NCBI GenBank assembly: GCA_965222705.1
Contig: CBDCUO010000026.1
Span: 62,001-126,000, forward strand
Source of the DNA: JAFMDF01 sp965222705
GTDB lineage: Bacteria; Bacteroidota; Bacteroidia; Chitinophagales; Saprospiraceae
DNA: 64,000 bases
Direction of reading: 5' to 3'
Shown: positions 18,727-28,326 of the stretch, one piece after another
Layout of the letters: each line of letters begins with the position of its first letter
Position numbering within the stretch: the first letter of the stretch is position 1
Position numbers and translations under genes: made by a program
The notes under the pieces: model-generated
The model's database searches: none
The model's input: only the letters and a program-made list of their open reading frames with translations
Told to the model about the DNA's origin: nothing

Positions 18727-19335
18727 ATGTTTACGATTAATATTTACCTTCGCTTTGCAATAATTGCTTCATGCTTGGTGGGCGGAGTTCTACTGGCTTT
18801 TGCTTATGGGTTTTGGTATGCTTTTCCCTTTCTGTTGATAGGAATTATACTTTTGGCAGGGTATTTTTTGCTGGGAACAGTCCAGTCGGCGGCACAACTC
18901 ATTCAGTCCTCTCGATTTGAAGAAGCAGAAAAACGACTGAATTTGACCTTTAAGCCGAATTGGTTATATACTGCTAATCGAGCCTATTTTAATATGATAA
19001 AAGGAACACTAGCTACTTATAAAAAGGACAACGATTTAGCACAGCAGTATTTTAATAAAGCACAAGAAATTGGTGTCCCTTCTGATAATGAGGCGGCCAT
19101 GCTGGAACTACAATTAGCGAATATTGCTGCTACCAAGAATAAATGGCAACAGGCAAAAATCCATTTTAGAAAGTTAAAGGACTTAAAAGTAACAGAACCA
19201 CAACTTAAAGAACAAATAAAGCAATTTGAAAAAGCCTTAAAAAACAGGGGTGCTATGAAAGCGGCAGGCCGTGCAGGGCATAACCCAATGACCATGAACC
19301 CAGGGGGCAAACGAAGGCGACCAAAGATGAGGTAG
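18727..19335 (+). CDS. Small membrane protein with TPR-like region
   Basis: Not recognised as a named family. The 202-residue protein has two N-terminal transmembrane helices (about 8-28 and 32-52). A helical region follows whose pattern resembles two tetratricopeptide repeats, with alternating AYFNMIKGTLATYKKDN and QQYFNKAQEIG segments. The tail is strongly basic (GGKRRRPKMR). The tail probably lies in the cytoplasm. A TACTTTTG -7-like box at 18678-18685 precedes the ATG. Confidence 0.65.
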   Translation: MFTINIYLRFAIIASCLVGGVLLAFAYGFWYAFPFLLIGIILLAGYFLLGTVQSAAQLIQSSRFEEAEKRLNLTFKPNWLYTANRAYFNMIKGTLATYKKDNDLAQQYFNKAQEIGVPSDNEAAMLELQLANIAATKNKWQQAKIHFRKLKDLKVTEPQLKEQIKQFEKALKNRGAMKAAGRAGHNPMTMNPGGKRRRPKMR

Positions 19336-19433
19336 TTTGTGATTGAGTAATTTAAATGACCAAAGTATTGAGAGATTAATGCGTTCAATTTTTATACCCC
19401 TTTTTTATATTCAGACTATTGCCCATTTCAATT

Positions 19434-20438
19434 ATGAAGAACACGGTTCTATTGTTGCTCTTATTTTTGTTGGTTGGAAGCCTTACTTTTTATTTTTTTA
19501 AAAAAGAAGATAAAAAGACCACCATACTTACCGAAGACGGTGATTTTGCCGTTAAAAATATAGATGAAATACGCAAGATAAGGCTGTCAGATAAAAATGG
19601 CACAACAACTGTTTTGGAAAAAAAAAGCAATCATTGGCAGGTCAATGAACAATGGAAAGCTAATCCGAATGCCATCAACAACTTGCTCGAGACGATCCAA
19701 AGAGTGAGTATCAAATACATCCCTCCTCGCGCAGCAGTCCCGAACATTCTAAAAGACATTGCTACCAATAAGATTAAGGTAGAAACTTATAACCAAACAA
19801 ATAGACTTCTGAAGTCCTATTATGTTGGAGGCGTGACGAATGACGAACTGGGCACGCATATGATAATGGTCGGTGCAACGGCTCCTTTTGTCACCCACAT
19901 TCCAGGATTTGAAGGTACACTTAGAGCTCGCTACTTGCTGGATGAGTACGATTGGAGAGATAAGACTATTTTTCAGGAAAAAATAGATAATATCCAATCT
20001 TTGAGCATTGAATATCCAAAACAAAAAAACAAATCTTTCCTATTAGAGCGAAGAGATGGTGCTTATGAGGTGCTGCCTTTTTACGAAAGCACACCAAAAT
20101 ATAATCGGACTGTAGAAAAAGGGCTTATTGAAAAATACTTAGTTGGTTATGACCACTTGGTTGCAGAAGCTTTTGAAAATAATAATCCGCTTCGGGACTC
20201 TATTTCTCGTTTATTGCCTTTTAGCACTATTCGATTGAAAACAGTAAGTGGAGCAGAAAAAGAATTGCGTCTTTACCCGATCGTCAAAACTGCCAAAAAT
20301 GGGCAGCAAATTTTGAATCAGAATGGAAAACCCTTGGTAGAAAAATATTTTGCTTCTGTCAATGGGGAAGATTTTATGCTCATTCAACATTTAGTTTTTG
20401 GTAAAATTTTGTGGGCCTATGAAGCTTTTTTTCAATAG
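19434..20438 (+). CDS. DUF4340-like membrane-anchored protein
   Basis: From the ATG at 19434 (an upstream TTG at 19419 is less likely) the protein has a hydrophobic N-terminal anchor (about 4-22). A long extracytoplasmic region follows with the pattern of DUF4340: charged strand, VLEKKSNHWQVN, then a helix with residues predicting pairing. Proteins of this family are encoded near ABC-type gliding or export genes in some bacteria, but no such genes are here. Role unknown. A 26-bp dyad at 20435-20460 overlaps the stop. Confidence 0.6.
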   Translation: MKNTVLLLLLFLLVGSLTFYFFKKEDKKTTILTEDGDFAVKNIDEIRKIRLSDKNGTTTVLEKKSNHWQVNEQWKANPNAINNLLETIQRVSIKYIPPRAAVPNILKDIATNKIKVETYNQTNRLLKSYYVGGVTNDELGTHMIMVGATAPFVTHIPGFEGTLRARYLLDEYDWRDKTIFQEKIDNIQSLSIEYPKQKNKSFLLERRDGAYEVLPFYESTPKYNRTVEKGLIEKYLVGYDHLVAEAFENNNPLRDSISRLLPFSTIRLKTVSGAEKELRLYPIVKTAKNGQQILNQNGKPLVEKYFASVNGEDFMLIQHLVFGKILWAYEAFFQ

Positions 20439-20587
20439 ACTTGTTTATAAATAAGTCTATAAGTTTAATAATGTTTTTTGCTTCCCTCAAAAGCTCAACT
20501 TAACGACATTAAGCTGCTTAAATCGTTAAAAATTTATGAACTTGAATTCTTATTTATTGAACACCTAACCTTACTATAAGCAAATCA

Positions 20588-21034
20588 ATGGATTATATTT
20601 TATGCTTTTGTTGCGTTTTTATTTCTTGCTTGGCAATGGCGCAAAGCGTAGATGGCACTTGGGAAGGAACCCTTACCTTAGAACGACCAACTCCCCGAAA
20701 AGAATACAAATTTCAGTTGATTTTAAAAAAGGAAGGCAAACACATACAAGGCACTTCTTATATTTTTTTTGAGGAAGAACCCGTTGCAATGGATTTATCG
20801 GGAAGGTATTTTCATGATCGTTCCATGCGGCTGTTTAATCACCAAGTCCTTTACCCGACAGAGGATCCAAACAGGGAAAAATTTATTAGAAAATATCAGC
20901 TAATGTATAAAAGGAGTGCCTTTAGCGAAGATACGATTGAAGGCTATTGGCAGGAAAAAAACGATCCAATTTTTGCAAAATATAGAAAAGGCAGAATTTA
21001 TTTAAAAAGGATAAGAAAAGATTCTAAAGCCTGA
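20588..21034 (+). CDS. Secreted hypothetical protein
   Basis: A 148-residue protein with a signal peptide (about 1-19, ending SCLAMAQS) and a beta-rich mature part beginning VDGTWEGTLTL, a start seen in lipocalin-like secreted proteins. The mature protein is basic toward the C-terminus. No catalytic motif is visible. It is convergent with dprA, with one base between the two stop codons. Confidence 0.65.
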   Translation: MDYILCFCCVFISCLAMAQSVDGTWEGTLTLERPTPRKEYKFQLILKKEGKHIQGTSYIFFEEEPVAMDLSGRYFHDRSMRLFNHQVLYPTEDPNREKFIRKYQLMYKRSAFSEDTIEGYWQEKNDPIFAKYRKGRIYLKRIRKDSKA

Positions 21035-21035
21035 G

Positions 21036-22130
21036 TCATATCAGTATGTAGCGTTTTCCTGGCAGTGGTTTTACCAAACCTTTAAATTCCAGACTCAATA
21101 ATAGGGATGCCACTTGGCTTGGATTTAATTTTGCCTCGTGGACTAGTTCATCAATACCGATTTCTTCAGATTGTTTGAGCAAATTTGCTACGACTTTTTC
21201 TTGGTCGGTTAGTTCCACAAATAATTGTCGCTGTATTTCTTTTTTTTGATCCAATTCTTCCCACCGCATGATATAACCGACATCTTTGGCACTTTCTATT
21301 AAAGCTGCTTTATGGGTTTTGATGAGGTGATTACACCCTTGTAGATGTGTGTCTTTGACCCTCCCCGGCACGGCAAAGACATCCTTATTATATTCATTGC
21401 CAAACTGAGCAGTTATCATAGACCCCCCTTTTATTGCCGTTTCTACTACGATGAGGGCATCGCACATTCCTGCCACGATGCGATTGCGCATGGGAAAATT
21501 TTCTCTATCTGGGCCGACATCGCTTGCAAATTCGGTGAGCAAGCCACCATTTTCTATCATCTGACGAGCGATACTTCGATGTTGAGCAGGATAAATTCGC
21601 TTCAACCCATGACCTAAAATACCTAAGGTACTACTACCTATATCTAGGCATTTTTTATGAGCGGTTACATCAATTCCATAAGCTAGTCCGCTGATTATCA
21701 ATACGTCATATGCTGCCAAACCCTCTACTAACTCTTCGCATAAAGCCACGCCCATAAAAGAAGGCTTCCGAGTCCCTACAATGGCGACAATCCTTGGATG
21801 ATTTAGATCAACAGTGCCTTTATAGTACAACAAAATGGGGGCATCGCCCGAATGCTTTAGGCGACTAGGGTAGGCGTTGTCTAGGAAGAAAAGAGGCGTA
21901 ATTTCTTGATTTTCAATAAAATCTAGTTCTCTTTCTGCCGCTTCAAAGTAGTCTTTTTTTACGATTAAACTGGCAATTCTATCCCCGACTCCCGGAATTT
22001 TTTCCAATTCTTTTTTTCTTGCTTCAAATACTTCTTTAATTCCTCCACAGTAACTAATTAAATTGCGGGCAGTTACCGGGCCGACTTTTGGAATTTTTGT
22101 GAGGGCAATTTTATACAAGCAGTCACTCAT
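21036..22130 (-). CDS. dprA: DNA-processing protein DprA
   Basis: The 364-residue protein has an N-terminal helix-hairpin-helix region (IPKVGPVTARNLI, about 14-26) and a Rossmann-like DprA core with VGTRKPS, the signature ISGLAYGIDVTAHK, RNRIVAGMCDALIVVE and KGGSMITA. It ends in a C-terminal winged-helix domain (about 300-360). DprA loads RecA on incoming single-stranded DNA during natural transformation. Its presence suggests potential competence, although no comE or comF gene is nearby. A TAATTTTG box on the minus strand at 22176-22169 may be its -7 element, with only a weak upstream partner. Confidence 0.95.
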   Translation of the reverse strand: MSDCLYKIALTKIPKVGPVTARNLISYCGGIKEVFEARKKELEKIPGVGDRIASLIVKKDYFEAAERELDFIENQEITPLFFLDNAYPSRLKHSGDAPILLYYKGTVDLNHPRIVAIVGTRKPSFMGVALCEELVEGLAAYDVLIISGLAYGIDVTAHKKCLDIGSSTLGILGHGLKRIYPAQHRSIARQMIENGGLLTEFASDVGPDRENFPMRNRIVAGMCDALIVVETAIKGGSMITAQFGNEYNKDVFAVPGRVKDTHLQGCNHLIKTHKAALIESAKDVGYIMRWEELDQKKEIQRQLFVELTDQEKVVANLLKQSEEIGIDELVHEAKLNPSQVASLLLSLEFKGLVKPLPGKRYILI

Positions 22131-22291
22131 TTTGAATTCTTATGGTTTTTTCAAGAAAGATTATCGCACAAAATTAGATTGTTTGGGCATCTATCGTGCA
22201 ATTTATTGTTTTATTTTCTTTTGATTAGAATGAAAGATTCTATTTTTGGATAGAAATGAATTTTAAACATGCGCTTATTCATTGAATAACA

Positions 22292-22783
22292 ATGGGCAGA
22301 ACAAAAACAAATAAAAACGCTGGCGGCTTGTTACCCAAAATAGAAATATTGATAATTATAGTGTTTTTCATCAGTTTCATTATTTGGGCAATGTCTAAAT
22401 GTAGTATTACTCAAAGTGAATACGAACAAAAAGCTGCTAAAAAGCTAGAACAGGCTCCAGTTGAAACCTTAAGAGATACAGAAGAAGAAAAAAACCAGAC
22501 TTTAAAAAAATTAGTCCCTGAAAAAAGAACCGTACTTTATGTGATTTTGGAAGACTTGAATCTCAGAAAAGGCCCGCATCTGGACAGTGCCATTATCAAA
22601 AGATTTAAGTTGAACGAGGAATTGTATTTTCTAAATGAAGTGACCAATTTTAAACAGAAAATAAATCTAGGGGAGGAGCAAATAGCAGAAGAGCCTTGGA
22701 TAAAAGTTCGGGCGAGTACGGGACACGAAGGTTGGGTGTATGGAGCGGGAGTAAATTATTATAAACCAATCAAAACGAACTGA
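22292..22783 (+). CDS. Membrane-anchored bacterial SH3 domain protein
   Basis: A 163-residue protein with one membrane span (about 17-36), a charged linker and a C-terminal SH3b domain (about 83-158). The SH3b shows DLNLRKGPHLDSAII, the typical LNxRxGPxxxxxxI opening, and ends with GHEGWVYG. SH3b domains usually bind peptidoglycan or mediate periplasmic contacts. A TATTTTTG -7-like box lies at 22241-22248. It is 8 bases ahead of the MBL gene and probably forms an operon with it. Confidence 0.75.
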   Translation: MGRTKTNKNAGGLLPKIEILIIIVFFISFIIWAMSKCSITQSEYEQKAAKKLEQAPVETLRDTEEEKNQTLKKLVPEKRTVLYVILEDLNLRKGPHLDSAIIKRFKLNEELYFLNEVTNFKQKINLGEEQIAEEPWIKVRASTGHEGWVYGAGVNYYKPIKTN

Positions 22784-22791
22784 ATTAAGTA

Positions 22792-23769
22792 ATGGAACCT
22801 GTGCGAATTGAACTGCCTACGCGCTATGGAATGAAAACCGTAAACGCTTACCTTTTTGTAAAACCGGAGCCTGTTTTGGTAGATTGTGGAGAAAAAACAC
22901 CAGCTACCTGGAAAGCCCTTCAATCGGCATTGGCTAAATACGACCTAGCTATAAAAGATATAAAGAAGGTCATCATTACCCACGCCCATGTTGACCACAT
23001 GGGTATGGCAGGAAAAATTGCAAAAGAAAGCCACGCCGAAATTTGGGTAAATGATTATAGTTATGACTGGGCGACGAATCTAGAAGAAATGTGGCAGCGA
23101 CGCATAGCCCTGATGAAAAAATTGATGCGGAAAGATATACCTCCCAATGGACAAGGAATGGCGTTGAAAAAAATGATGATTTCTTTTATGGAGGCAGTGA
23201 CAACTACTTGGGATACGATCCCCAAAAATCAGTTAAGGCGATTTGCCATTGATGACCAGTTGAATTTAGGCGGGCTTGATTGGGAGGTGATTTATGCGCC
23301 GGGACATTCAAATACCCAAACCTGTTTTTATCAGCCGGCAAAAAAGTGGCTGATTGCTGCCGATATGTTATTGCGCATAACGCCCACTCCAGTAATGGAT
23401 GTTTCTATAGCTGATCCTACCAAAAGAGAAAATAGCCTTTTCATCATGTTACAATCCTTTCAAAAAATGGCTGACTTGGAGATAGAAAAAGTATTTCCGG
23501 GCCATTATGAACCTTTTGGTAATCACCGTCAGTTAATCCAATTTCAGACAGATCGGATTCAAATGCGGAAAGAGGAAACATTTAGCTTAATTCAAAATGG
23601 AAAAAATCGCTTTTTTGAATTATTTAATATCATGTATCAAAATCGCATGAATATGCCAGGAATGTCCATGTTAAGGGGCTATTTGGATTTATTGTTTGAG
23701 GAAGACCGAATTGAGATAAAAGAAATGGCAAATTATAATGCCTATTATTCAAAGGTGGTAAAGAAATGA
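22792..23769 (+). CDS. Metallo-beta-lactamase fold hydrolase
   Basis: The 325-residue protein has the MBL metal motif HAHVDHMGMAG (HxHxDH), a later histidine in APGHSNTQTCFY, and an Asp ligand in IAADMLLR, with a final His in FPGHYEPFG. The set indicates a dinuclear zinc hydrolase. The C-terminal roughly 80 residues are helical. It resembles YtnP- or YflN-like MBL proteins; glyoxalase II or lactonase activity is possible but cannot be decided. It follows the SH3 protein gene closely. Confidence 0.82.
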   Translation: MEPVRIELPTRYGMKTVNAYLFVKPEPVLVDCGEKTPATWKALQSALAKYDLAIKDIKKVIITHAHVDHMGMAGKIAKESHAEIWVNDYSYDWATNLEEMWQRRIALMKKLMRKDIPPNGQGMALKKMMISFMEAVTTTWDTIPKNQLRRFAIDDQLNLGGLDWEVIYAPGHSNTQTCFYQPAKKWLIAADMLLRITPTPVMDVSIADPTKRENSLFIMLQSFQKMADLEIEKVFPGHYEPFGNHRQLIQFQTDRIQMRKEETFSLIQNGKNRFFELFNIMYQNRMNMPGMSMLRGYLDLLFEEDRIEIKEMANYNAYYSKVVKK

Positions 23770-23849
23770 ATGAAAGTGTAAATTTGGGTTCATCAATCAC
23801 AGGATTTACTCAAGAAGGTTATACCTTTGCAACTTCTAAGAATTAATGA

Positions 23850-24794
23850 ATGAGAGTATCCCTAAAATACCTGTTATTCTTGATTTTTGTAAGTGCTTAT
23901 TGCAGCCTGATGGCTCAATCCGCTATCAATCCTTTTGAATTAAAACATCGAGCACCCAACAGTCCTGCCAATCCCTTTAATATAGCAAAACCCAAACAAG
24001 AAAGTGCAGACTCCAGTTTGCGAGAACGCAATCCTTTTCAAAAACAAATAAGTACTAATCCATTTGATCTATTAGAATCCTCGCCGAAAAGGACAAGTGT
24101 GGACGAAAACTTTTTTCCAGATCCAGCCATAAAACCAATCAATCGTCCCGAAAATCCAGGTTTCCTATTTTGGTTTTTATTATCTGTATTGCTTTTTTTC
24201 ACTGCCATTATCAGCATTTCCAGAAAAAGACTAGAACAAGTATATCATGCCTTCCTGAATGACAATATGTTGAGACAAATTCACCGGACAAATAAGGGAA
24301 TGGTATCTATTTCTTATTTCTTATTGTACTTGTTGTTTTTTGTTAATTTAGGATTATTCATTTTCTTATCAGCTGGGCAATTCGGCTTGGTTTTTTCTCG
24401 CCATTTCACCTTTCTATTGCTATTAATTTCTGGAATTGGCCTAGTATTTATAGCTAAGCATCTTTTATTATTTTTGGTAGGAAAAATTTTCCCCATCGAA
24501 AAGGAAATCAAGCTTTATAATTTTACCATAATGGTATTTGGTATCATATTAGGGCTTTTGCTATTACCTTCAAATTTATTGATCACTTATGCCCCCCCAG
24601 AGATCGCCAGGATAGGCGTTTATGTAGCAGTTGGAGCGATTCTTGCAATTTATTTATTTCGATCTTTAAGAGGTTTGGCGATAGGTAGTAGATATCTAAT
24701 GCTTCATAAGTTTCATTTTTTGTTGTATCTTTGTGCCGTTGAAATTTTACCTGTTATAGTTCTATTGAAAATTATTTTATTGAGGATCAACTAG
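23850..24794 (+). CDS. DUF4271 family membrane protein with NPF repeats
   Basis: The 314-residue protein has a signal peptide (about 1-23). A periplasmic region follows with four Asn-Pro-Phe motifs (in AINPFELK, PANPFNIA, ERNPFQKQ and STNPFDLL), and then about seven membrane helices from residue 105 on. DUF4271 proteins are found in Bacteroidota next to hemD, as here. Function is unknown. TACCTTTG at 23822-23829 and TAAATTTG at 23779-23786 are possible -7 boxes. Confidence 0.8.
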   Translation: MRVSLKYLLFLIFVSAYCSLMAQSAINPFELKHRAPNSPANPFNIAKPKQESADSSLRERNPFQKQISTNPFDLLESSPKRTSVDENFFPDPAIKPINRPENPGFLFWFLLSVLLFFTAIISISRKRLEQVYHAFLNDNMLRQIHRTNKGMVSISYFLLYLLFFVNLGLFIFLSAGQFGLVFSRHFTFLLLLISGIGLVFIAKHLLLFLVGKIFPIEKEIKLYNFTIMVFGIILGLLLLPSNLLITYAPPEIARIGVYVAVGAILAIYLFRSLRGLAIGSRYLMLHKFHFLLYLCAVEILPVIVLLKIILLRIN

Positions 24795-24878
24795 AGGTGC
24801 AAGAAAACTATACTTTCCTCTTTACCTCCATGAAGCACCTAGCCAGTTTGGGGGTTAAATTGCTAAATTGACTTAGGA

Positions 24879-25664
24879 ATGACAGTAAACAGTAAAGCTC
24901 AAAAAGTAGAGCAATATAAGCCCGTAAAGAGTATCCTGATTTCACAACCAAAACCTACTCGTTCCCCTTATTTTGATTTGGAGCAAAAATACAATTTGCA
25001 AATTGATTTTCGCCCGTTCATTCATGTTGAAGATGTTACTGTAAAGGAATTTCGCAAATTTCGGATAAGGCCCGACGAATTTTCGGCAATCATTTTCACC
25101 AGTAAAAATTCTATAGATCATTTCTTCCGAATTTGTGAAGATATGCGCATTCGAATGTCTTCGGATACCAAATATTTTTGCCTTACGGAAGCCATCGCCA
25201 ATTATTTGCAAAAATTTATCGTTTACCGGAAACGAAAAGTTTTTGCCGGTAATCGAACGATCTTCGATTTAAAGCCTTATTTGAATAAGCATAAAGAAAA
25301 TGAAAGCTTTTTGCTTCCGTGCTCTAATCTGGGAAGCAAGCAAGTTTCATTGTTCTTGGAGGAGAATGGATTTAGATGGCAGGAAGCAATGATGTATCGA
25401 ACCGTCAGCAGCGACCTCTCTGATTTAAGTGATATTACCTATGATGTCCTGGTCTTTTTTAGTCCACTAGGCATTAAATCTCTATACGATAACTTTCCTG
25501 ATTTTAAACAAAATGAAACCCGAATTGCGGTTTTTGGCAATAGTACGAGCAATGCGGTCAATGAAAGAGGGCTAAATATTAACATTAAGGCTCCGGCTCC
25601 TGAAACGCCCTCCATGACGATGGCATTAGAACGCTATCTTAAGTTGGTAAATAAAAAAATGTAA
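24879..25664 (+). CDS. hemD: Uroporphyrinogen-III synthase
   Basis: The 261-residue protein has the two-lobe HemD pattern: KSILISQPKPTRSPYF at the start, IIFTSKNSIDHFF in the first lobe, LLPCSNLGSK at the hinge, and VLVFFSPLGIKSLYDNF with IAVFGNSTSNAV in the second lobe. It cyclises hydroxymethylbilane to uroporphyrinogen III in haem synthesis. Sequence is poorly conserved in this family, but the motif order and the DUF4271 neighbour support the call. Confidence 0.85.
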   Translation: MTVNSKAQKVEQYKPVKSILISQPKPTRSPYFDLEQKYNLQIDFRPFIHVEDVTVKEFRKFRIRPDEFSAIIFTSKNSIDHFFRICEDMRIRMSSDTKYFCLTEAIANYLQKFIVYRKRKVFAGNRTIFDLKPYLNKHKENESFLLPCSNLGSKQVSLFLEENGFRWQEAMMYRTVSSDLSDLSDITYDVLVFFSPLGIKSLYDNFPDFKQNETRIAVFGNSTSNAVNERGLNINIKAPAPETPSMTMALERYLKLVNKKM

Positions 25665-25828
25665 CAAGAGTGTTTTTGATCGCAAAGTGTTTTATAAAGG
25701 ATGTCTAAATTTCGTTTTTGATAATGAAAAAATTAACTTTTAAAAGTTGGCTTTTTCAGTTCGAAAGTGTTAATTTAAGCGTGTCTGAAATATGCTTATA
25801 TTGACTGAATGGTCTAAAATTGCTTTAA

Positions 25829-27649
25829 ATGACCACGGAAGATTATCGAAATATAGCTCCGACCTTGCCTGGCGACCCCGGCGTGTATCGGTTCTTGGGG
25901 CAAGATGATACTATCCTCTATGTTGGCAAAGCCAAAAACCTGAAAAAACGACTCGCTTCTTATTTTGGCAATAAAAAACACCAACAAAATAAAACCAGAG
26001 CCTTAGTAAAAAATGCACGCCGCCTGGAATTTACCATTGTAGAAACGGAACAGGATGCTCTTTTGTTAGAGAATACTTTAATCAAAAAGTATCAACCGAG
26101 GTATAATGTCATGCTCAAAGACGGAAAATCCTATACCTATATTTGTGTAAAAAAAGAGCGATTTCCCAGAGTGTTCATTACCAGACAAGTAATAAAGGAT
26201 GGCTCTACCTACTTTGGGCCCTACACTTCGAAGTATCGGATAAAAATTATCCTAGACCTTATAAAATCGCTGTTTCCATTGCGAACCTGTACCTATCACC
26301 TAAGTGCTTCCAATATCCAAAAAGAAAAATTTAAAGTTTGTCTGGAATATCATATCAAAAACTGCGAAGGCCCTTGTCAAGGATTGGAAACATTGGTTCA
26401 TTATAACGAAAAAATAGAACAAATTAAAAACATATTGAAAGGGAATTTCGGTGCGGTAAAACAGCATTTTAAAAATGTCATGCAGCAGCATGCCCAAAAC
26501 CTGGAATTTGAAAAAGCACAACTATTAAAGGAAAAATTGGCCGCTTTTGAAGATTATCAGGGGAAATCAACCGTGGTTAGCACCTCCATTCGGGATTTAG
26601 ATGTTTTTTGTATTGCTACGGATGAAAAAAGAGCCTTCGTCAATTTTCTAAAAGTGGTGAATGGAGCAATTATGAACACCTACACGCTGGAACTTACCAA
26701 AAACCTGGATGATGATGAAAAGAAGCTACTAGCTTTTGCAGTAGCAGCGTTACGAGAAAAATTTAATAGCATCACAAAAGAAATTGTCCTTCCTTACCAA
26801 GTCCATTTAGTAGAAAAAGAGGTCTCGATTACAGTTCCTAAGATTGGTGACAAAAAAAAGCTGTTGGACTTATCAGAAAAGAATGTAAAATATTTTTTGC
26901 TCCAGCAAAAAAAGCAAGAATTAGCTAATGTCAAAAAACAAACCTCTTCAGAAAGAATATTAAGGACGCTTCAAGAGGACCTGCAAATGGAAGAATTGCC
27001 CCTTCATATCGAATGCTTTGACAATTCTAATATGCAAGGCGCTTATCCAGTTTCCTCCTGCGTGGTTTTTAGAAATGCCAAACCTGCAAAACGGGATTAC
27101 CGACATTTTAATATAAAAACCGTAAAGGGACCTGACGATTTTGCCTCTATGGAAGAAGTAGTTTATCGAAGGTATAAACGCCTTTTGAGCGAAGGAAAAT
27201 CGCTGCCACAATTGGTGATAATTGACGGGGGGAAAGGCCAATTGAGTGCCGCCATGAAAAGCCTAAAAGCCTTAGGGTTGGAAAAAAAGATCGTGGTTGT
27301 AGGAATTGCTAAAAAACTGGAAGAAATTTTCTTCCCCGAGGATCCCATTCCAATTTATATTAATAAAAAATCAGAATCTTTAAGACTGATCCAACAGGCC
27401 AGAAATGAAGCGCATCGCTTTGCTATCACTTTTCATAGAAATCAGCGGTCTAAAAATTTTACCAGCACAGAACTGACTAATATAAAGGGCATTGGAACAA
27501 GAACAGCTCAGAAGTTATTGAGCCATTTTGGCTCAGTCAAAAAAGTAAAAATGGCCTCTGATAGGGAATTAGAGGCTATTGTTGGCAAGGTAGCTGGCAA
27601 AAAAATTGAGACTTATTTTAAGGCTCAATCCCCAACCGATTCAGAATGA
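25829..27649 (+). CDS. uvrC: Excinuclease ABC subunit C
   Basis: Full length at 606 residues. N-terminal GIY-YIG nuclease (about 12-95, with GVYRFLGQ and LYVGKAKNL), a UVR motif (about 205-240), the UvrC RNase-H-like domain with HIECFDNSNMQG and VIDGGKGQLSAA, and a C-terminal helix-hairpin-helix pair (IKGIGTRTAQKLLSHFGS). It makes both incisions in nucleotide excision repair with UvrAB. Its 3' end overlaps the 3' end of the convergent thioredoxin gene by 25 bases. Confidence 0.97.
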   Translation: MTTEDYRNIAPTLPGDPGVYRFLGQDDTILYVGKAKNLKKRLASYFGNKKHQQNKTRALVKNARRLEFTIVETEQDALLLENTLIKKYQPRYNVMLKDGKSYTYICVKKERFPRVFITRQVIKDGSTYFGPYTSKYRIKIILDLIKSLFPLRTCTYHLSASNIQKEKFKVCLEYHIKNCEGPCQGLETLVHYNEKIEQIKNILKGNFGAVKQHFKNVMQQHAQNLEFEKAQLLKEKLAAFEDYQGKSTVVSTSIRDLDVFCIATDEKRAFVNFLKVVNGAIMNTYTLELTKNLDDDEKKLLAFAVAALREKFNSITKEIVLPYQVHLVEKEVSITVPKIGDKKKLLDLSEKNVKYFLLQQKKQELANVKKQTSSERILRTLQEDLQMEELPLHIECFDNSNMQGAYPVSSCVVFRNAKPAKRDYRHFNIKTVKGPDDFASMEEVVYRRYKRLLSEGKSLPQLVIIDGGKGQLSAAMKSLKALGLEKKIVVVGIAKKLEEIFFPEDPIPIYINKKSESLRLIQQARNEAHRFAITFHRNQRSKNFTSTELTNIKGIGTRTAQKLLSHFGSVKKVKMASDRELEAIVGKVAGKKIETYFKAQSPTDSE

Positions 27650-28077
27650 GTCGCTATTGCCTGTTCGCCCAGAGATCGAAGTTCTGATTGATAGGCTGCT
27701 CCCTCCTTTCTTACCAAGACCTTTCCTGTTTCATCCAAAAATAGTAAAGTTGGATAGACATTGACTTGGTAGAGCAAAGCCAAATCTGGTCCGCCGCCCT
27801 TTTCTGCATCCACTTTATAATTGATAAAATTGTGGTTAAAAAATTCAGAAATGCCTTTGTCTGTGAATACATCTTCATCCATCATTTTGCAGGGCAAGCA
27901 CCAAGTCGTATAAAAATCGACAAACACTAGTTTGTTTTTATCATTAGCCATTTCCAATACAGGCATTAATTTATCAGAAGTGACAAAATCAACAGCATTG
28001 ATATTTATAGCTTTTTGGGTGCTATTACAACTCAATAGCACTAAGCTTAGTCCAAAAATCCAAAATAAATACTTCAT
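27625..28077 (-). CDS. Thioredoxin-family lipoprotein
   Basis: Starting at the ATG at 28077 the protein is about 150 residues long with a lipoprotein signal (LVLLSCNS). The frame extends to 28170, but those 31 residues have no signal character and sit ahead of a clear signal peptide. The thioredoxin-like domain has FVDFYTTWCLPCKMMDEDV with the CLPC redox pair, and the cis-proline in VYPTLLFLDE. It is likely a periplasmic disulfide reductase or DsbD-partner-like protein anchored to a membrane. It follows dgkA on the same strand. Confidence 0.85.
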   Translation of the reverse strand: MKYLFWIFGLSLVLLSCNSTQKAININAVDFVTSDKLMPVLEMANDKNKLVFVDFYTTWCLPCKMMDEDVFTDKGISEFFNHNFINYKVDAEKGGGPDLALLYQVNVYPTLLFLDETGKVLVRKEGAAYQSELRSLGEQAIATHSESVGD

Positions 28078-28326
28078 ATAAAAGTCGTTTTTAGCAAGAG
28101 GAACAACAAAGTTCGTGCGCATTGCAAAGGCTCGATCTACACTAATGCACATTTTATGCCCTATTCCCATGCGGAATAAATTATTAGAATTTTTAAAAAA
28201 CTCCTTGACAAAAATATTTACATAACGCCCGTTTTTTTAATAAAATTGCAGCCAGCCCAGCAAACAAAAAATTGACTACTTTCAACTCAAAGAACAAATT
28301 TTCAATGAGCTCTTATTGCCTATCCT

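Noticed and set aside
20435..20460. 26-bp dyad overlapping the stop of the DUF4340-like gene
   Set aside because: There is no T run directly after it and the loop is nearly absent, so I do not call it a terminator; it is noted in the gene entry.
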